Below are positions 20,528 to 28,941 of a stretch of 64,000 bases of DNA, piece by piece (position 1 is the stretch's first letter; the number at the start of each line of letters is the position of its first letter). The translations under genes were made by a program, and so were the position numbers. The notes beneath the pieces are model-generated. The model saw only the letters and a program-made list of their open reading frames with translations, was not told where the DNA came from and ran no database searches. Source of the stretch: Thermohalobacter berrensis (GTDB lineage Bacteria; Bacillota; Clostridia; Tissierellales; Thermohalobacteraceae); NCBI RefSeq assembly GCF_003609645.1, contig NZ_MCIB01000003.1, forward strand, positions 1 to 64,000, in the 5' to 3' direction.

Positions 20528-21898
20528 TTACATAGGTAATCTATGTAGAATTATGGTAAAAATAACCATGCCTAATAATGCAAATGGGTAGGTTGCTCCA
20601 TATCCAGCTGCAGGTTCATCACTGCCTACAGCTTCAATTGCAGCTCCAAGTCCTGGTGTAGAAGTCATACCACCACAAATAGCACCAGATAGCATTATCC
20701 AATTTATTCTAAATCCATATCTTCCTATAAAGAAACCTACTAGCATTGCAACTATACCAACAACTAATGACACAACAGCTAAATATAAACCTGCACCAGA
20801 TAAAGCATAAAATACTCTATATCCATATCTTAATCCCACTATTGCTAAAAAGAATGCTAATGCTAATTGTCTGATTATACCTAATACCTTACCATCCATT
20901 CTAAAATTAATAAAACCTATTTTCCCTATGTAACCAAGTAAAAGAGAACCTATTAATACTCCACCTGTTGAGCCTAAACTAAAATATCCTAATGGTCCTA
21001 AAAATATCTTTATTTTTCCTATAGTATAACCAAATAAACATGCAAAAGTAAAACCTATTAAATCAAATTTTACATTCTCAATTTCTCTACTGTTTGAATT
21101 TTCTCTAGCCTCCTTCATCTCTTTTCTATATATTTTCCTTTCTTCTTCAACATTAATTTTGAATATTTTGGGGAAAAAGTTTACAGCAAATATTACTATT
21201 AAAACTCCAAAGGGATATCCAATAGCATGTCCTACTCCAATTCCTGCCTCTGCATTTTTAATAAATTGCTGCTTCTGTGTTTCTGTCAACTTAGTATTAC
21301 TCATATCTTCTGAAGCTGTTAACGTATCTAAACTAATCATTATCTCTTCTTTTTCTTCTAAAGGCAAACTTTCAAACTTAGTAACCTTTTCTGTTGCATG
21401 CTTTCTGGCTGTTTCAATAGCTGCAGCTAACCCTGGTGAACTAGTTAAAGCCCCTGTATAGACACCTGATACTTCATATGGATTAGCCTCTTTACTTAGT
21501 AGTGTCATTCCATATGTTGACATAGCCCCCAGTAGTGTAACAATAAAGCCTAAAACTACAAATTTAGTTCCGTACTTTTTTAAAACTGCTCCCATATCTT
21601 TAGCAGCTAAAAGACCTACTGCTGCAACAAAGAGAATTAAGAAAAGATAGAAAAAGTCTTTAGGTATAACTTGAGATGCCAGCATCTTTTGAGCAGCATC
21701 ATACCCAGGTTGGCCTTCTTTTATTCCAATTCCTAGTTTATAAATCCCCCAGCCAATTATTAAACCTGTAAATAGTGTGCCTGATACTCCAAAGTTGAAT
21801 TTACCAAACTTAATCCTACCAAATAACATACCTGTAGCTACTGCAATAAACATCAATACAAATGGATTTGTAATCCATGTAATTAAATTAAAACTCAC
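20528..21898 (-). CDS. AspT/YidE-type membrane transporter, possible dicarboxylate exchanger
   Basis: Integral membrane protein of about 12 segments with the internal duplication of the aspartate:alanine-exchanger superfamily. The repeat signatures are GALTSSPGLAAAIETA in the first half and GGMTSTPGLGAAIEAVG in the second, separated by a hydrophilic loop of about 80 residues. I chose GTG at 21898, 7 bases behind GGGGGAG; an ATG at 21919 would include that site. As first gene of the operon for succinate fermentation it may import succinate or export a product, which is inference. A terminator-bearing leader precedes it. Confidence 0.82.
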   Translation of the reverse strand: MSFNLITWITNPFVLMFIAVATGMLFGRIKFGKFNFGVSGTLFTGLIIGWGIYKLGIGIKEGQPGYDAAQKMLASQVIPKDFFYLFLILFVAAVGLLAAKDMGAVLKKYGTKFVVLGFIVTLLGAMSTYGMTLLSKEANPYEVSGVYTGALTSSPGLAAAIETARKHATEKVTKFESLPLEEKEEIMISLDTLTASEDMSNTKLTETQKQQFIKNAEAGIGVGHAIGYPFGVLIVIFAVNFFPKIFKINVEEERKIYRKEMKEARENSNSREIENVKFDLIGFTFACLFGYTIGKIKIFLGPLGYFSLGSTGGVLIGSLLLGYIGKIGFINFRMDGKVLGIIRQLALAFFLAIVGLRYGYRVFYALSGAGLYLAVVSLVVGIVAMLVGFFIGRYGFRINWIMLSGAICGGMTSTPGLGAAIEAVGSDEPAAGYGATYPFALLGMVIFTIILHRLPM

Positions 21899-21962
21899 CT
21901 CTTTACTCCCCCTTATCATTCTTTAACTTTTTTATTTTTTTCTTTAGTTTTATAACTCCCTC

Positions 21963-22066
21963 TAAAAAAATAAAAGCACGGTAAATTAGGACATAGTAGT
22001 CCTAATCATACCGTGCTGTAGCTACTTTAAGGTAAAAGGTTTTTTTACCCCCATAACTACATGGTA
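21963..22066 (-). promoter_or_regulatory. Leader with pseudoknot-like element and intrinsic terminator, candidate riboswitch
   Basis: On the minus strand hairpin CCAT/ATGG (22061-22064 with 22051-22054) has a loop that can pair with TAGCTAC (22018-22024), forming a pseudoknot around a second hairpin GGTAAAA/TTTTACC. Directly after it comes a two-part stem (22009-22017 with 21975-21983, and 21999-22006 with 21985-21992), followed by an almost pure T run (21963-21974): an intrinsic terminator. Upstream bases around 22061-22068 can pair with the 5' arm of the terminator as an antiterminator. No known riboswitch class is recognised. Confidence 0.6.
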
Positions 22067-22099
22067 TTGTCAAAATAATCTGAATAATTTGTCATCTCT

Positions 22100-22128
22100 A
22101 TTATAATATATATGACTATATATATCAA
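22100..22128 (-). promoter_or_regulatory. Sigma-A promoter of the succinate-propionate operon
   Basis: TTGATA (22123-22128) and a perfect TATAAT (22100-22105) are 17 bases apart on the minus strand. The start site would lie about 30 bases before the structured leader element. Confidence 0.75.
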
Positions 22129-22228
22129 ATATTCATATAAATCATATATGCCTTTTTCGACTTAAAAAAATATTTCTCGGGAAATATTGTCACTTTTCCA
22201 TCAAATATTAGCTACACATGTCGTAAAA

Positions 22229-22618
22229 TTACTTATTCTCTATACTGTTTAAAAACTTATCAACATTTATTATGTATCTTTTATGTGTTCCTTCTCCTAT
22301 TTTTTCTTTTTCATCATAGGCTTCTACTTTAAAGTAAAGCTTCTTTCCTTCAATTTTAGTTAATTCTGCCTTTGCAGTTACCTTCATTCCAATTGGAGTT
22401 GCTGCAATATGCTTTACATCTAAATGGATTCCCACTGTTGCATGCTCTTTACCTAATTCTTTGTCAACTGCTTTAAGAGCAGCATTCTCCATTAACCCTA
22501 TCATCATTGGTGTTGCAAAAACTTTTATATCCCCACTTCCAAACTTAGCAGCTGTATCATTCTCTGTTACTACCTTTTCCACAGTAGCTTTTAAGCCTTC
22601 TTTAAGATTAAATTCCAT
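22229..22618 (-). CDS. FlK-like hotdog thioesterase
   Basis: A 129-residue hotdog-fold protein resembling fluoroacetyl-CoA thioesterase FlK and relatives: GLKATVEKVVTENDTA, FATPMMIGLMENAAL, then HLDVKHIAATPIGMKVTA. Presumably cleaves or binds a small acyl-CoA. I chose ATG at 22618, 6 bases behind AGGAGG, rather than an upstream in-frame start that adds 29 lysine/leucine-rich residues. It is upstream of the promoter of the acyl-CoA operon and transcribed in the same direction, so it could help recycle CoA, but it is a separate unit. Confidence 0.88.
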   Translation of the reverse strand: MEFNLKEGLKATVEKVVTENDTAAKFGSGDIKVFATPMMIGLMENAALKAVDKELGKEHATVGIHLDVKHIAATPIGMKVTAKAELTKIEGKKLYFKVEAYDEKEKIGEGTHKRYIINVDKFLNSIENK

Positions 22619-22824
22619 ACTATTCCTCCTTCTCATTTGCTTTTTGGATTTAAATAACTTAAGATTACTTTTTAACTTTGAAAATTTCTTAACAAAAAGT
22701 TTCACAATCTATTATATCACAAAAAAACGATTTCAAACAATTATGATGAAAACAGTTTGCGGTGATTATTTTATAGTGTTTGCTTTTGTGTTGCTGATAA
22801 ATTCGTAACTAATCAGTAACCATA

Positions 22825-22866
22825 AATGCACATTGTAAGTTGTCAATTGTAAACTGATAATTGTAT
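22825..22866. repeat. Short AT-rich dispersed repeat
   Basis: Contains the attgtaagttgtcaattgta-type words also seen at 11010-11365 and 28836-28938. It lies in the 22706-23031 gene-free gap, which otherwise holds the 120-bp repeat and the ftsH terminator. Confidence 0.45.
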
Positions 22867-22881
22867 TTCTATATTTTTTCT

Positions 22882-23004
22882 AAATTAAAAAAGTCTTCTA
22901 TTTTAAATAGAAGACTCTCAAAGTTGACTTTTTTGAAACACATAACGAAAATTATATTTTATCCACATTTTTTATTTAATTATAATTTCCTATGTATTAT
23001 AAAA
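22882..23004. repeat. 120-bp dispersed repeat, copy A
   Basis: Starts with a hairpin (agtcttcta / tagaagact, terminator-like toward the left), followed by TTGACTTTTTTGAAACACAT and an imperfect inverted repeat with arms ending in attata and tataatttcc. About 90 percent identical by eye to copy B at 33502-33622; shortened relatives lie at 10956, at 48506 and at the left end near 224. No ORF inside. Confidence 0.8.
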
Positions 23005-23032
23005 AACTGAGGGATATATCCCTCAGTTTTTT
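23001..23032 (-). terminator. Intrinsic terminator of ftsH
   Basis: Stem actgaggga (23006-23014) with tccctcagt (23019-23027), loop tata, flanked by A5 and T runs. It abuts the ftsH stop codon and could work in both directions. Confidence 0.85.
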
Positions 23033-24846
23033 TAAGCACTAGTAAATATCTCTTCAAACTCTTCTGCATTAAGAGTTTCTTTTTCTAATAATGCTTCAGC
23101 TACTTTGTGAAGTTTCTCGATATTTTCTTTTAATATTTCTTCAGCCTTTTGATATGCGCTATCTATTATTGCTCTCATTTCTTTATCTATTGCAGCAGCT
23201 ACTTCCTCACTATAATTTCTACTTCTAGCTATATCTCTTCCTAAGAAAACTTCGTCATCATCTGTACCATATGTCATTGGTCCAAGTTTTTCACTCATTC
23301 CGTAGTGAGTTACCATTTGTCTAGCCAGTTTTGTAGCTCTCTCTAGGTCGTTTTGAGCTCCTGTACTTATATCATCTAATACAAGCTTCTCAGCTACTCT
23401 ACCACCTAATGCATATACAAGATGTTCTTCCATTTCAGTCCTAGTTCTATAATGCTTATCTTCAAAAGGTAGAAGCATTGTAAATCCACCGGCTCTACCC
23501 CTTGGTATAATTGTTACCATATGAACAGGGTCTAAATTTGGCATTAATCTTGCTGCAATGGCATGCCCAGCCTCGTGATAAGCAGTAAGCTTTCTTTCTT
23601 TTTCACTAATAACTCTACTTTTCTTTTCTGGTCCAGCCATCACCTTAGTTATTGCCTCTTCTATTAGTTCCATAGGTATTTTATTAAGATTTTGTCTTGC
23701 TGTTAGTAATGCAGCCTCATTTAATAAGTTTTCTAAGTCAGCTGGTGTAAATCCTGGAGTTCTCCTAGCAACAACCTTAAGATCTACATCTTCATCTAGA
23801 GGTTTCTTCTTAGCATGTATTTTTAATATTTCTTCCCTTGCTTTTATATCTGGTACACCTATATATACCTGTCTATCAAATCTTCCAGGCCTTAATAGAG
23901 CTGGGTCTAGAATATCTGGTCTGTTTGTTGCTGCAATAATAATTATCCCTTCATTTATGCCAAAGCCATCCATTTCTACTAGTAACTGGTTCAATGTTTG
24001 CTCTCTTTCATCATGACCTCCACCTAAGCCTGCTCCTCTTCTTCTTCCTACTGCATCAATCTCATCTATAAATACTATACAAGGTGAATTTTTCTTAGCC
24101 TGTTCAAATAAATCTCTTACACGTGAAGCACCTACACCAACAAACATTTCAACAAAATCTGAACCACTTATACTAAAGAAAGGAACACCTGCTTCCCCAG
24201 CTACTGCCCTAGAAAGATAAGTCTTACCAGTACCTGGAGGACCAACCATAAGAACACCTTTTGGTATTCTTGCTCCTAACTCTATATATTTTCTTGGATC
24301 TTTAAGGAAATCAACTATTTCTTTAAGCTCTTCCTTTTCTTCTTCTAATCCAGCTACATCAGCAAAAGTAACTTTTTTTCTTGGGTCTTCTTTATGAAGT
24401 TTAGCCTTACTTTTACCAAAATTCATAACACGACTTCCGCCGCCTTGCGACTGTTGCATAAAAACAAACCAGAAAACTATGAAAATTAAAATCATAAATA
24501 TTGTTGGTAAGGCTTGTAAAAACCATGGAGTTTGAGGTTCTTGTTCTCCAATCACCTCTATCTTATTTTTATCTATTAAAGTTTCTAGATAGTTATACAG
24601 GTTTTCTTCAGAACCTTGAGGTAATGTTGAAGTGAAGGGAGTACCATCTTTTAATGTTCCCTTTACAGTTCCTTCTTCTCTAACGAGTATTATACTTTCA
24701 ACATTTTCACTTTTTATTTGTTGAACTAACTCTGTATAATCAATTTTTTTAGTTTCTTCCATAGGTTTTGAAAACAATTGCACAATTACTACTATAATTA
24801 TGAATATAAGCAAATAGAAGCTTATACCCCTAAAAAATCTCTTCAA
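23032..24846 (-). CDS. ftsH: ATP-dependent zinc metalloprotease FtsH
   Basis: Membrane-anchored AAA+ protease that degrades misfolded membrane proteins and regulators. Two N-terminal membrane helices (about residues 5-24 and 107-130) flank an extracytoplasmic domain. The AAA core has [13 protein letters not shown], the Walker B FIDEID and the arginine-finger segment RPGRFDRQV; the zinc-binding HEAGH lies near residue 425. 604 residues. TTG start behind AGGAGG. Just upstream is hpt, as in B. subtilis, but here it has its own promoter and terminator. Confidence 0.97.
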   Translation of the reverse strand: MKRFFRGISFYLLIFIIIVVIVQLFSKPMEETKKIDYTELVQQIKSENVESIILVREEGTVKGTLKDGTPFTSTLPQGSEENLYNYLETLIDKNKIEVIGEQEPQTPWFLQALPTIFMILIFIVFWFVFMQQSQGGGSRVMNFGKSKAKLHKEDPRKKVTFADVAGLEEEKEELKEIVDFLKDPRKYIELGARIPKGVLMVGPPGTGKTYLSRAVAGEAGVPFFSISGSDFVEMFVGVGASRVRDLFEQAKKNSPCIVFIDEIDAVGRRRGAGLGGGHDEREQTLNQLLVEMDGFGINEGIIIIAATNRPDILDPALLRPGRFDRQVYIGVPDIKAREEILKIHAKKKPLDEDVDLKVVARRTPGFTPADLENLLNEAALLTARQNLNKIPMELIEEAITKVMAGPEKKSRVISEKERKLTAYHEAGHAIAARLMPNLDPVHMVTIIPRGRAGGFTMLLPFEDKHYRTRTEMEEHLVYALGGRVAEKLVLDDISTGAQNDLERATKLARQMVTHYGMSEKLGPMTYGTDDDEVFLGRDIARSRNYSEEVAAAIDKEMRAIIDSAYQKAEEILKENIEKLHKVAEALLEKETLNAEEFEEIFTSA

Positions 24847-24888
24847 CTATAGTCCTCCTCTCACTGTTACCAAGTCTCATATTCTTAT

Positions 24889-24917
24889 ATTTTATCATAG
24901 AAGTTATTAAAAGACAA
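24889..24917 (-). promoter_or_regulatory. Sigma-A promoter of ftsH
   Basis: Minus-strand TTGTCT (24912-24917) and TAAAAT (24889-24894) with 17-base spacing lie in the 104-base gap between hpt and ftsH. Confidence 0.65.
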
Positions 24918-24950
24918 TAATTCCATTCTTTTAAAGATATAGGGTTATAA

Positions 24951-25487
24951 TTACTTATAAACCTCTTCTTTTAAAACACATATATGTGGTAAATTTCTAT
25001 ATTTTTCATTATAATCTAAGCCAAATCCTACTACGAATTCATCAGGCACTGTGAAACCTTTGTAGTCAACCTTAACTTCTACCTTTCTTCTATCTGGTTT
25101 GTCTAATAAAGTGCAAATTTTAAGACTTTTTACTCCCCTTGATTTTAAATTATTTATTAAATAGTTTAATGTTAGTCCAGTATCAATAATATCCTCAACT
25201 ATTAGAACATCTTTACCTTCAATACTTGAATCTAAATCCTTAATTATTTTTACAACTCCCGAAGATTTGGTTGAACTACCATAGCTGGAAATTGCCATAA
25301 AATCCATATTTAAGGGTACTTCTATATATTTAGATAGTTCAGCCATAAACATGACAGCACCCTTTAATACACATATTAAAACAAGATCTTTTCCTTTATA
25401 ATCTTCTGTTATTCTTTTTCCCAAATCTTTTATCTTGTTTTCTAGTTCTTCTTTTGAAATTAAAATCTCTTTTATATCATTATTCAT
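24951..25487 (-). CDS. hpt: Hypoxanthine phosphoribosyltransferase
   Basis: Purine salvage enzyme converting hypoxanthine (and guanine) with PRPP to IMP/GMP. The PRPP-binding motif LIVEDIIDTGLT and the earlier loop VCVLKG-like VLICVLKGAVMF are present; the C-terminal DEFVVGFGLDYNEKYRNLP is typical of the family. 178 residues. AAGGAGG before the ATG. Its start overlaps the end of tilS by 8 bases, indicating translational coupling as in B. subtilis. Confidence 0.97.
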   Translation of the reverse strand: MNNDIKEILISKEELENKIKDLGKRITEDYKGKDLVLICVLKGAVMFMAELSKYIEVPLNMDFMAISSYGSSTKSSGVVKIIKDLDSSIEGKDVLIVEDIIDTGLTLNYLINNLKSRGVKSLKICTLLDKPDRRKVEVKVDYKGFTVPDEFVVGFGLDYNEKYRNLPHICVLKEEVYK

Positions 25488-26886
25488 GTAATTCCTCCTT
25501 ATTATTTTTGTATTCTACTACTAATATTCGTTTTGTTTTATTAGTAATTTTATATTGTTCACTAATTCTATAACCAATAACCCAAAGTATGTTCTCCTTA
25601 TCTACTAGTAAAGGTATTAAATCTCTTTTTTCTCTAGGTATTTTTTCATCAATAAAAAAATCCTTTAACTTCTTCCTTCCCCTCATACCTAGTGGTTTAA
25701 AAATATCTCCAGGTTTTCTATTCCTAATATAAAGATTATCCTTTATTTTATCATAATCAAAATATTTAATAAATTTATTTTTACTCTCCATTTTAAAATC
25801 ATCTTTATGTAAAACTTTAGTAGAAATTTCAAATCCAAAATCTTCAACTTCTGTTATACCATTTATTTTGACCGTATAATAAAGTTCCTTTTTTTTATTT
25901 GACTTTTTCTTTTTCTCAATGATGATTGTATCATAACTTATTCTTATAATTAAATTATTAGGTAAATCAATCCTTTTACCAGTTGAACCTTCCTTAATAA
26001 GAGTAATCATATCACTAATATGTTTTTCCTCTATCCCCTTTAAATTCCCTTTTATATTTTCTATACAATTTCTTAAAATCCTGTTTTTTATTGCAATGTG
26101 TTGTTCTAGAAATTTATCTCTATCAATAGAAACTTCATTTTTTCCTTTATTTTTCAATACTTCATTTTGTATTTTCTTAGAATAATTTTCTAAAAAATCA
26201 CTTTCTACTTTCATTATAGTAGAAGTCCTAAAAAGAGTATTAATAATATTTTCATTAAAATTTTCTCGAATATATGGTATTAATTCAAGTCTTATTTTAT
26301 TTCTTTTATATATAGGTTTCAAATTAGTTTTATCTATTCTAGCCTTTATTCCACTATTCTCTAAAAAGCTTTCAATTTCTTTTCTTTCTACATCCAATAA
26401 TGGTCTAATAATGTCTCCATTTATATAATCCATTCCTTTAAGTCCATCTATTCCTGTACCTCTTATAAACCTCATTAATAAAGTTTCTGCTTGGTCATTT
26501 TTATTATGAGCTACAGCAATTTTACCTTTACCCAGTTTTTTTATTATTTCCCTAAAAAAAGAATACCTTATTTTTCTACCAGCTTCTTCCTGTGAAAGTC
26601 TATTTTTCTTGGCAAATTCCTCCATATCCACTTTTTTTGAATAAAAGGGAATATCCAATTTGGAACATACTTTCTTTACAAATTCTTCATCCCTATCTGC
26701 CTCTTTGCCTCTAACACCATGATTAACATGTGCTACATAAAGGTTAAAATTAATATAATCCCTAATTTCATATAGAATGTAAAGAAGAGCCATTGAATCT
26801 GGCCCTCCAGAAACTCCTACTAAAACATTATCTCCTTTTTCAATTAGCTTGTACTTTTTTATAGTATTAATAACTTTATTTTTCAT
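25480..26886 (-). CDS. tilS: tRNA(Ile)-lysidine synthase
   Basis: Modifies cytidine 34 of the AUA-decoding tRNA-Ile to lysidine, which switches it from Met to Ile identity. The PP-loop SGGPDS is at residues 26-31, followed by HVNHGVRG; the C-terminal domain has RNRKPGDIFKPLGMRGRKKLKDFF, typical of long TilS proteins. I chose ATG at 26886 (468 residues) behind GAAGGTGA; an upstream in-frame start at 26916 has no better site. Note that this enzyme governs AUA decoding, of interest given two apparent AUA starts in this window. Confidence 0.95.
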   Translation of the reverse strand: MKNKVINTIKKYKLIEKGDNVLVGVSGGPDSMALLYILYEIRDYINFNLYVAHVNHGVRGKEADRDEEFVKKVCSKLDIPFYSKKVDMEEFAKKNRLSQEEAGRKIRYSFFREIIKKLGKGKIAVAHNKNDQAETLLMRFIRGTGIDGLKGMDYINGDIIRPLLDVERKEIESFLENSGIKARIDKTNLKPIYKRNKIRLELIPYIRENFNENIINTLFRTSTIMKVESDFLENYSKKIQNEVLKNKGKNEVSIDRDKFLEQHIAIKNRILRNCIENIKGNLKGIEEKHISDMITLIKEGSTGKRIDLPNNLIIRISYDTIIIEKKKKSNKKKELYYTVKINGITEVEDFGFEISTKVLHKDDFKMESKNKFIKYFDYDKIKDNLYIRNRKPGDIFKPLGMRGRKKLKDFFIDEKIPREKRDLIPLLVDKENILWVIGYRISEQYKITNKTKRILVVEYKNNKEELHE

Positions 26887-26930
26887 AATATCACCTTCAC
26901 TTAAATTCAACTGCACACAGATAAATAATT

Positions 26931-27827
26931 TTAAATAAAATAATTAACTGTAATAATTAAAGTTAAAACAAATAGACCTATACTACATATAAATACAATA
27001 TCTATAATATCGTAATTTCTTTCTATTTTCAAATTACTGGTATTTAATCTGATCAAAATATCCTTTAGTTCATCTAGGTAAATATTTACATTTTCATACT
27101 TTATATATAGACCCTTTTCAACAAACTTTTCTACGATTTTATTTAATTTTAATTTTATTAACTTATCATTAACTAAATTAGTTATAGAACATGTAAATGG
27201 GTTAACTTCTTTTTCTAGAAGCATATTAACTATTAACATAGTTCCACTAAAGATAATTCTGTCATCATAGCCTTTATTAACTTCTATACCCCATGCTTCT
27301 GGACTATATGTAGGTGTATACTCTTTCATGGATAAGTTACCTTCTACTGCACCTCCAAAATCTATAAACAAAAGCTTTTTTTTATATTTGTCTATAACTA
27401 TATTTTCAAGCTTGATATCATAATAGGAATATCCTGCTTCTTTTACCCTCTTAAAAAAATTTACTACGATATAAGCGATACTAAGTATATCTTTTATACT
27501 TAACTTTCCATACTTAATAATCTCTTTTAAGTTTTCCCCCCTTATGTAATCCATAACAAAAAAATAAAATGTCTTATTATGTATAATAGTATCATCAATT
27601 TGATAAACCTTTGGCAAACAATCTAATTTTTGTAGTTCATTCATAATATTATACTCTCTAGTAATAGAGGATATATCATCACTGACCTTTATTGCTCGTA
27701 TATTCCCTTCTTCATCCTTCACCTTAAAAACTACCCCTATACCACCTTGTCCAACCTTTTTTAATATAATGTACCTTCTATTTGTCCACTTTCCTATAAT
27801 TATATCTCCCCTTTGAAGCATAAGCAT
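26931..27827 (-). CDS. yabT: Membrane-anchored Hanks-type Ser/Thr protein kinase (YabT-like)
   Basis: Kinase with glycine loop GQGGIGVVFKV at residues 26-36, the ATP-anchoring Lys47 in AIKVS, catalytic loop YYDIKLENIVI and the DFG segment FIDFGG. One C-terminal membrane helix lies at about 274-296. In B. subtilis the gene at this position, yabT, encodes a DNA-activated kinase active in sporulation. The usual HRD is YYD here, keeping the catalytic Asp but losing His and Arg. AAGGAG before ATG. It lies between yabS and tilS. Confidence 0.88.
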   Translation of the reverse strand: MLMLQRGDIIIGKWTNRRYIILKKVGQGGIGVVFKVKDEEGNIRAIKVSDDISSITREYNIMNELQKLDCLPKVYQIDDTIIHNKTFYFFVMDYIRGENLKEIIKYGKLSIKDILSIAYIVVNFFKRVKEAGYSYYDIKLENIVIDKYKKKLLFIDFGGAVEGNLSMKEYTPTYSPEAWGIEVNKGYDDRIIFSGTMLIVNMLLEKEVNPFTCSITNLVNDKLIKLKLNKIVEKFVEKGLYIKYENVNIYLDELKDILIRLNTSNLKIERNYDIIDIVFICSIGLFVLTLIITVNYFI

Positions 27828-27854
27828 ACTATACTCCTTTATTTAAAAATAAAA

Positions 27855-28592
27855 CTAAACAATATTATCTTTAAATATACTTTCATCTGTATTAATATCT
27901 TCAAATTCCTTTTCTTCGTTACCAAGTAATAAATCTACAGCAGCTTGTAGTGCAGGTCCTGTAGGTGTTGTACCCCCTGTTGTAATTTTTTGTATACCTT
28001 TTTCTAATTCAACAATATCTTCTGTAAAATCACATAATATTCTATATAAATTGTAATCTCCATCTGGATATCCTATAACAGCTATTTCTGTTTTCCCTTT
28101 TCTTTCTTTCAATACTCTTAATAAGTTTATGATGCTTTTCTTTGCAATATTAATCTTATTTGACATACTGCCACTACAATCTATAACTATACAAGTTTTT
28201 ATCCCAATTTCATCACCTAATTTATCTATAATATCTATTATTGTCTTTCTTGATGTTGGATGCATGTCATTTAGTTCTGTTCCCAAAAGATTTTTTAACT
28301 CTTTATTAACTGTTTCTTCTATTGTCTTATAAACTGATTTTTTAGTTACTGTTTCTATAGTCTTAGCAAAATCCTTTATATTTGTTAATTCCCAAAGCCC
28401 TCCACCAGCTATAGCTATCTCTTGGATTTCAGCTAGTGGTTTTTCTTTTTTATTTCCAGTTACTATACCTATAGTATTTACATTTACTCCTTTTTGATTG
28501 GCATTTTGGGCTACTTCAACTGGGCTATAGCCTACATTAGACTCTCCATCTGTTACTAATATAATTTGTTTAAATTCTATGTCCTTTTCCAT
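27855..28592 (-). CDS. yabS: VWA-domain protein (YabS-like)
   Basis: 245-residue cytoplasmic protein with a von Willebrand factor A-like domain. The MIDAS motif DCSGSMS appears at about residues 138-144, followed by the conserved Thr region TTGGTTPTGPAL. The N-terminal part, QIILVTDGESNVGYSP, looks like the second half of another VWA domain. Partner of the kinase gene 27 bases downstream; this yabS-yabT pair follows spoIIE in B. subtilis too. GGAGGG precedes the ATG. Molecular role unknown. Confidence 0.85.
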   Translation of the reverse strand: MEKDIEFKQIILVTDGESNVGYSPVEVAQNANQKGVNVNTIGIVTGNKKEKPLAEIQEIAIAGGGLWELTNIKDFAKTIETVTKKSVYKTIEETVNKELKNLLGTELNDMHPTSRKTIIDIIDKLGDEIGIKTCIVIDCSGSMSNKINIAKKSIINLLRVLKERKGKTEIAVIGYPDGDYNLYRILCDFTEDIVELEKGIQKITTGGTTPTGPALQAAVDLLLGNEEKEFEDINTDESIFKDNIV

Positions 28593-28656
28593 TAATATCC
28601 CTCCAACTCATTTTTTAATAATTATCGCCAGTTTTTACCAAGGTATACGTTTTGGC

Positions 28657-28692
28657 ATAAAAAAAGTTGAGGGACGTAGGCGCCCCTCAACA
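28657..28692 (-). terminator. Intrinsic terminator of spoIIE, nearer to yabS
   Basis: Stem gttgaggg (28666-28673) with ccctcaac (28684-28691) followed on the minus strand by a run of seven T. It would stop transcripts from spoIIE before yabS. Confidence 0.7.
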
Positions 28693-28699
28693 ACGGTTA

Positions 28700-28938
28700 A
28701 GCTGATGGATTGCCAATCCATCAGCAACAGTTTTATAATACGGTCCTTATTTATTAGCTACTGGCTCTTAGTAAAACTAGGAGCTAGCAACTGTATTTAT
28801 TACTACTAAACACTAACTACTAACTTATTCATTTTTCAATTCAACATTCACAACTTAAAATTTAACATTATGAAACGCGAACCCAGTTCGCGTTCCATTT
28901 AATTGTAAATTGTTAACTGTGAATTGTAAATTGCACTT
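28700..28938. repeat. Stacked hairpins and AT-rich repeats between spoIIE and yabS
   Basis: A perfect 11-bp hairpin (gctgatggatt/aatccatcagc, 28701-28725), a weaker one around 28755-28795, and aacgcgaac/ttcgcgtt at about 28872-28892, embedded in the same caattgtaaattg-type repeats as at 11010-11365. The block aaaatttaacattatgaaa is shared with 11213-11240. The 28593-28941 gap holds no gene. Confidence 0.5.
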
Positions 28939-28941
28939 ACA

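Noticed and set aside
10522-22128. Recent horizontal island or prophage around the propionate operon
   Set aside because: No integrase, transposase, tRNA attachment site or clear base-composition change is visible; the genes look native to a clostridial genome.
22619-22705. 29-residue N-terminal extension of the FlK-like thioesterase
   Set aside because: Low-complexity Lys/Leu/Phe sequence without a ribosome site; the internal ATG has AGGAGG at ideal spacing.
28593-28941. tRNA genes between yabS and spoIIE, as in B. subtilis
   Set aside because: No acceptor/T-arm pattern such as GGTTCGAATCC is present; the hairpins are isolated stems.
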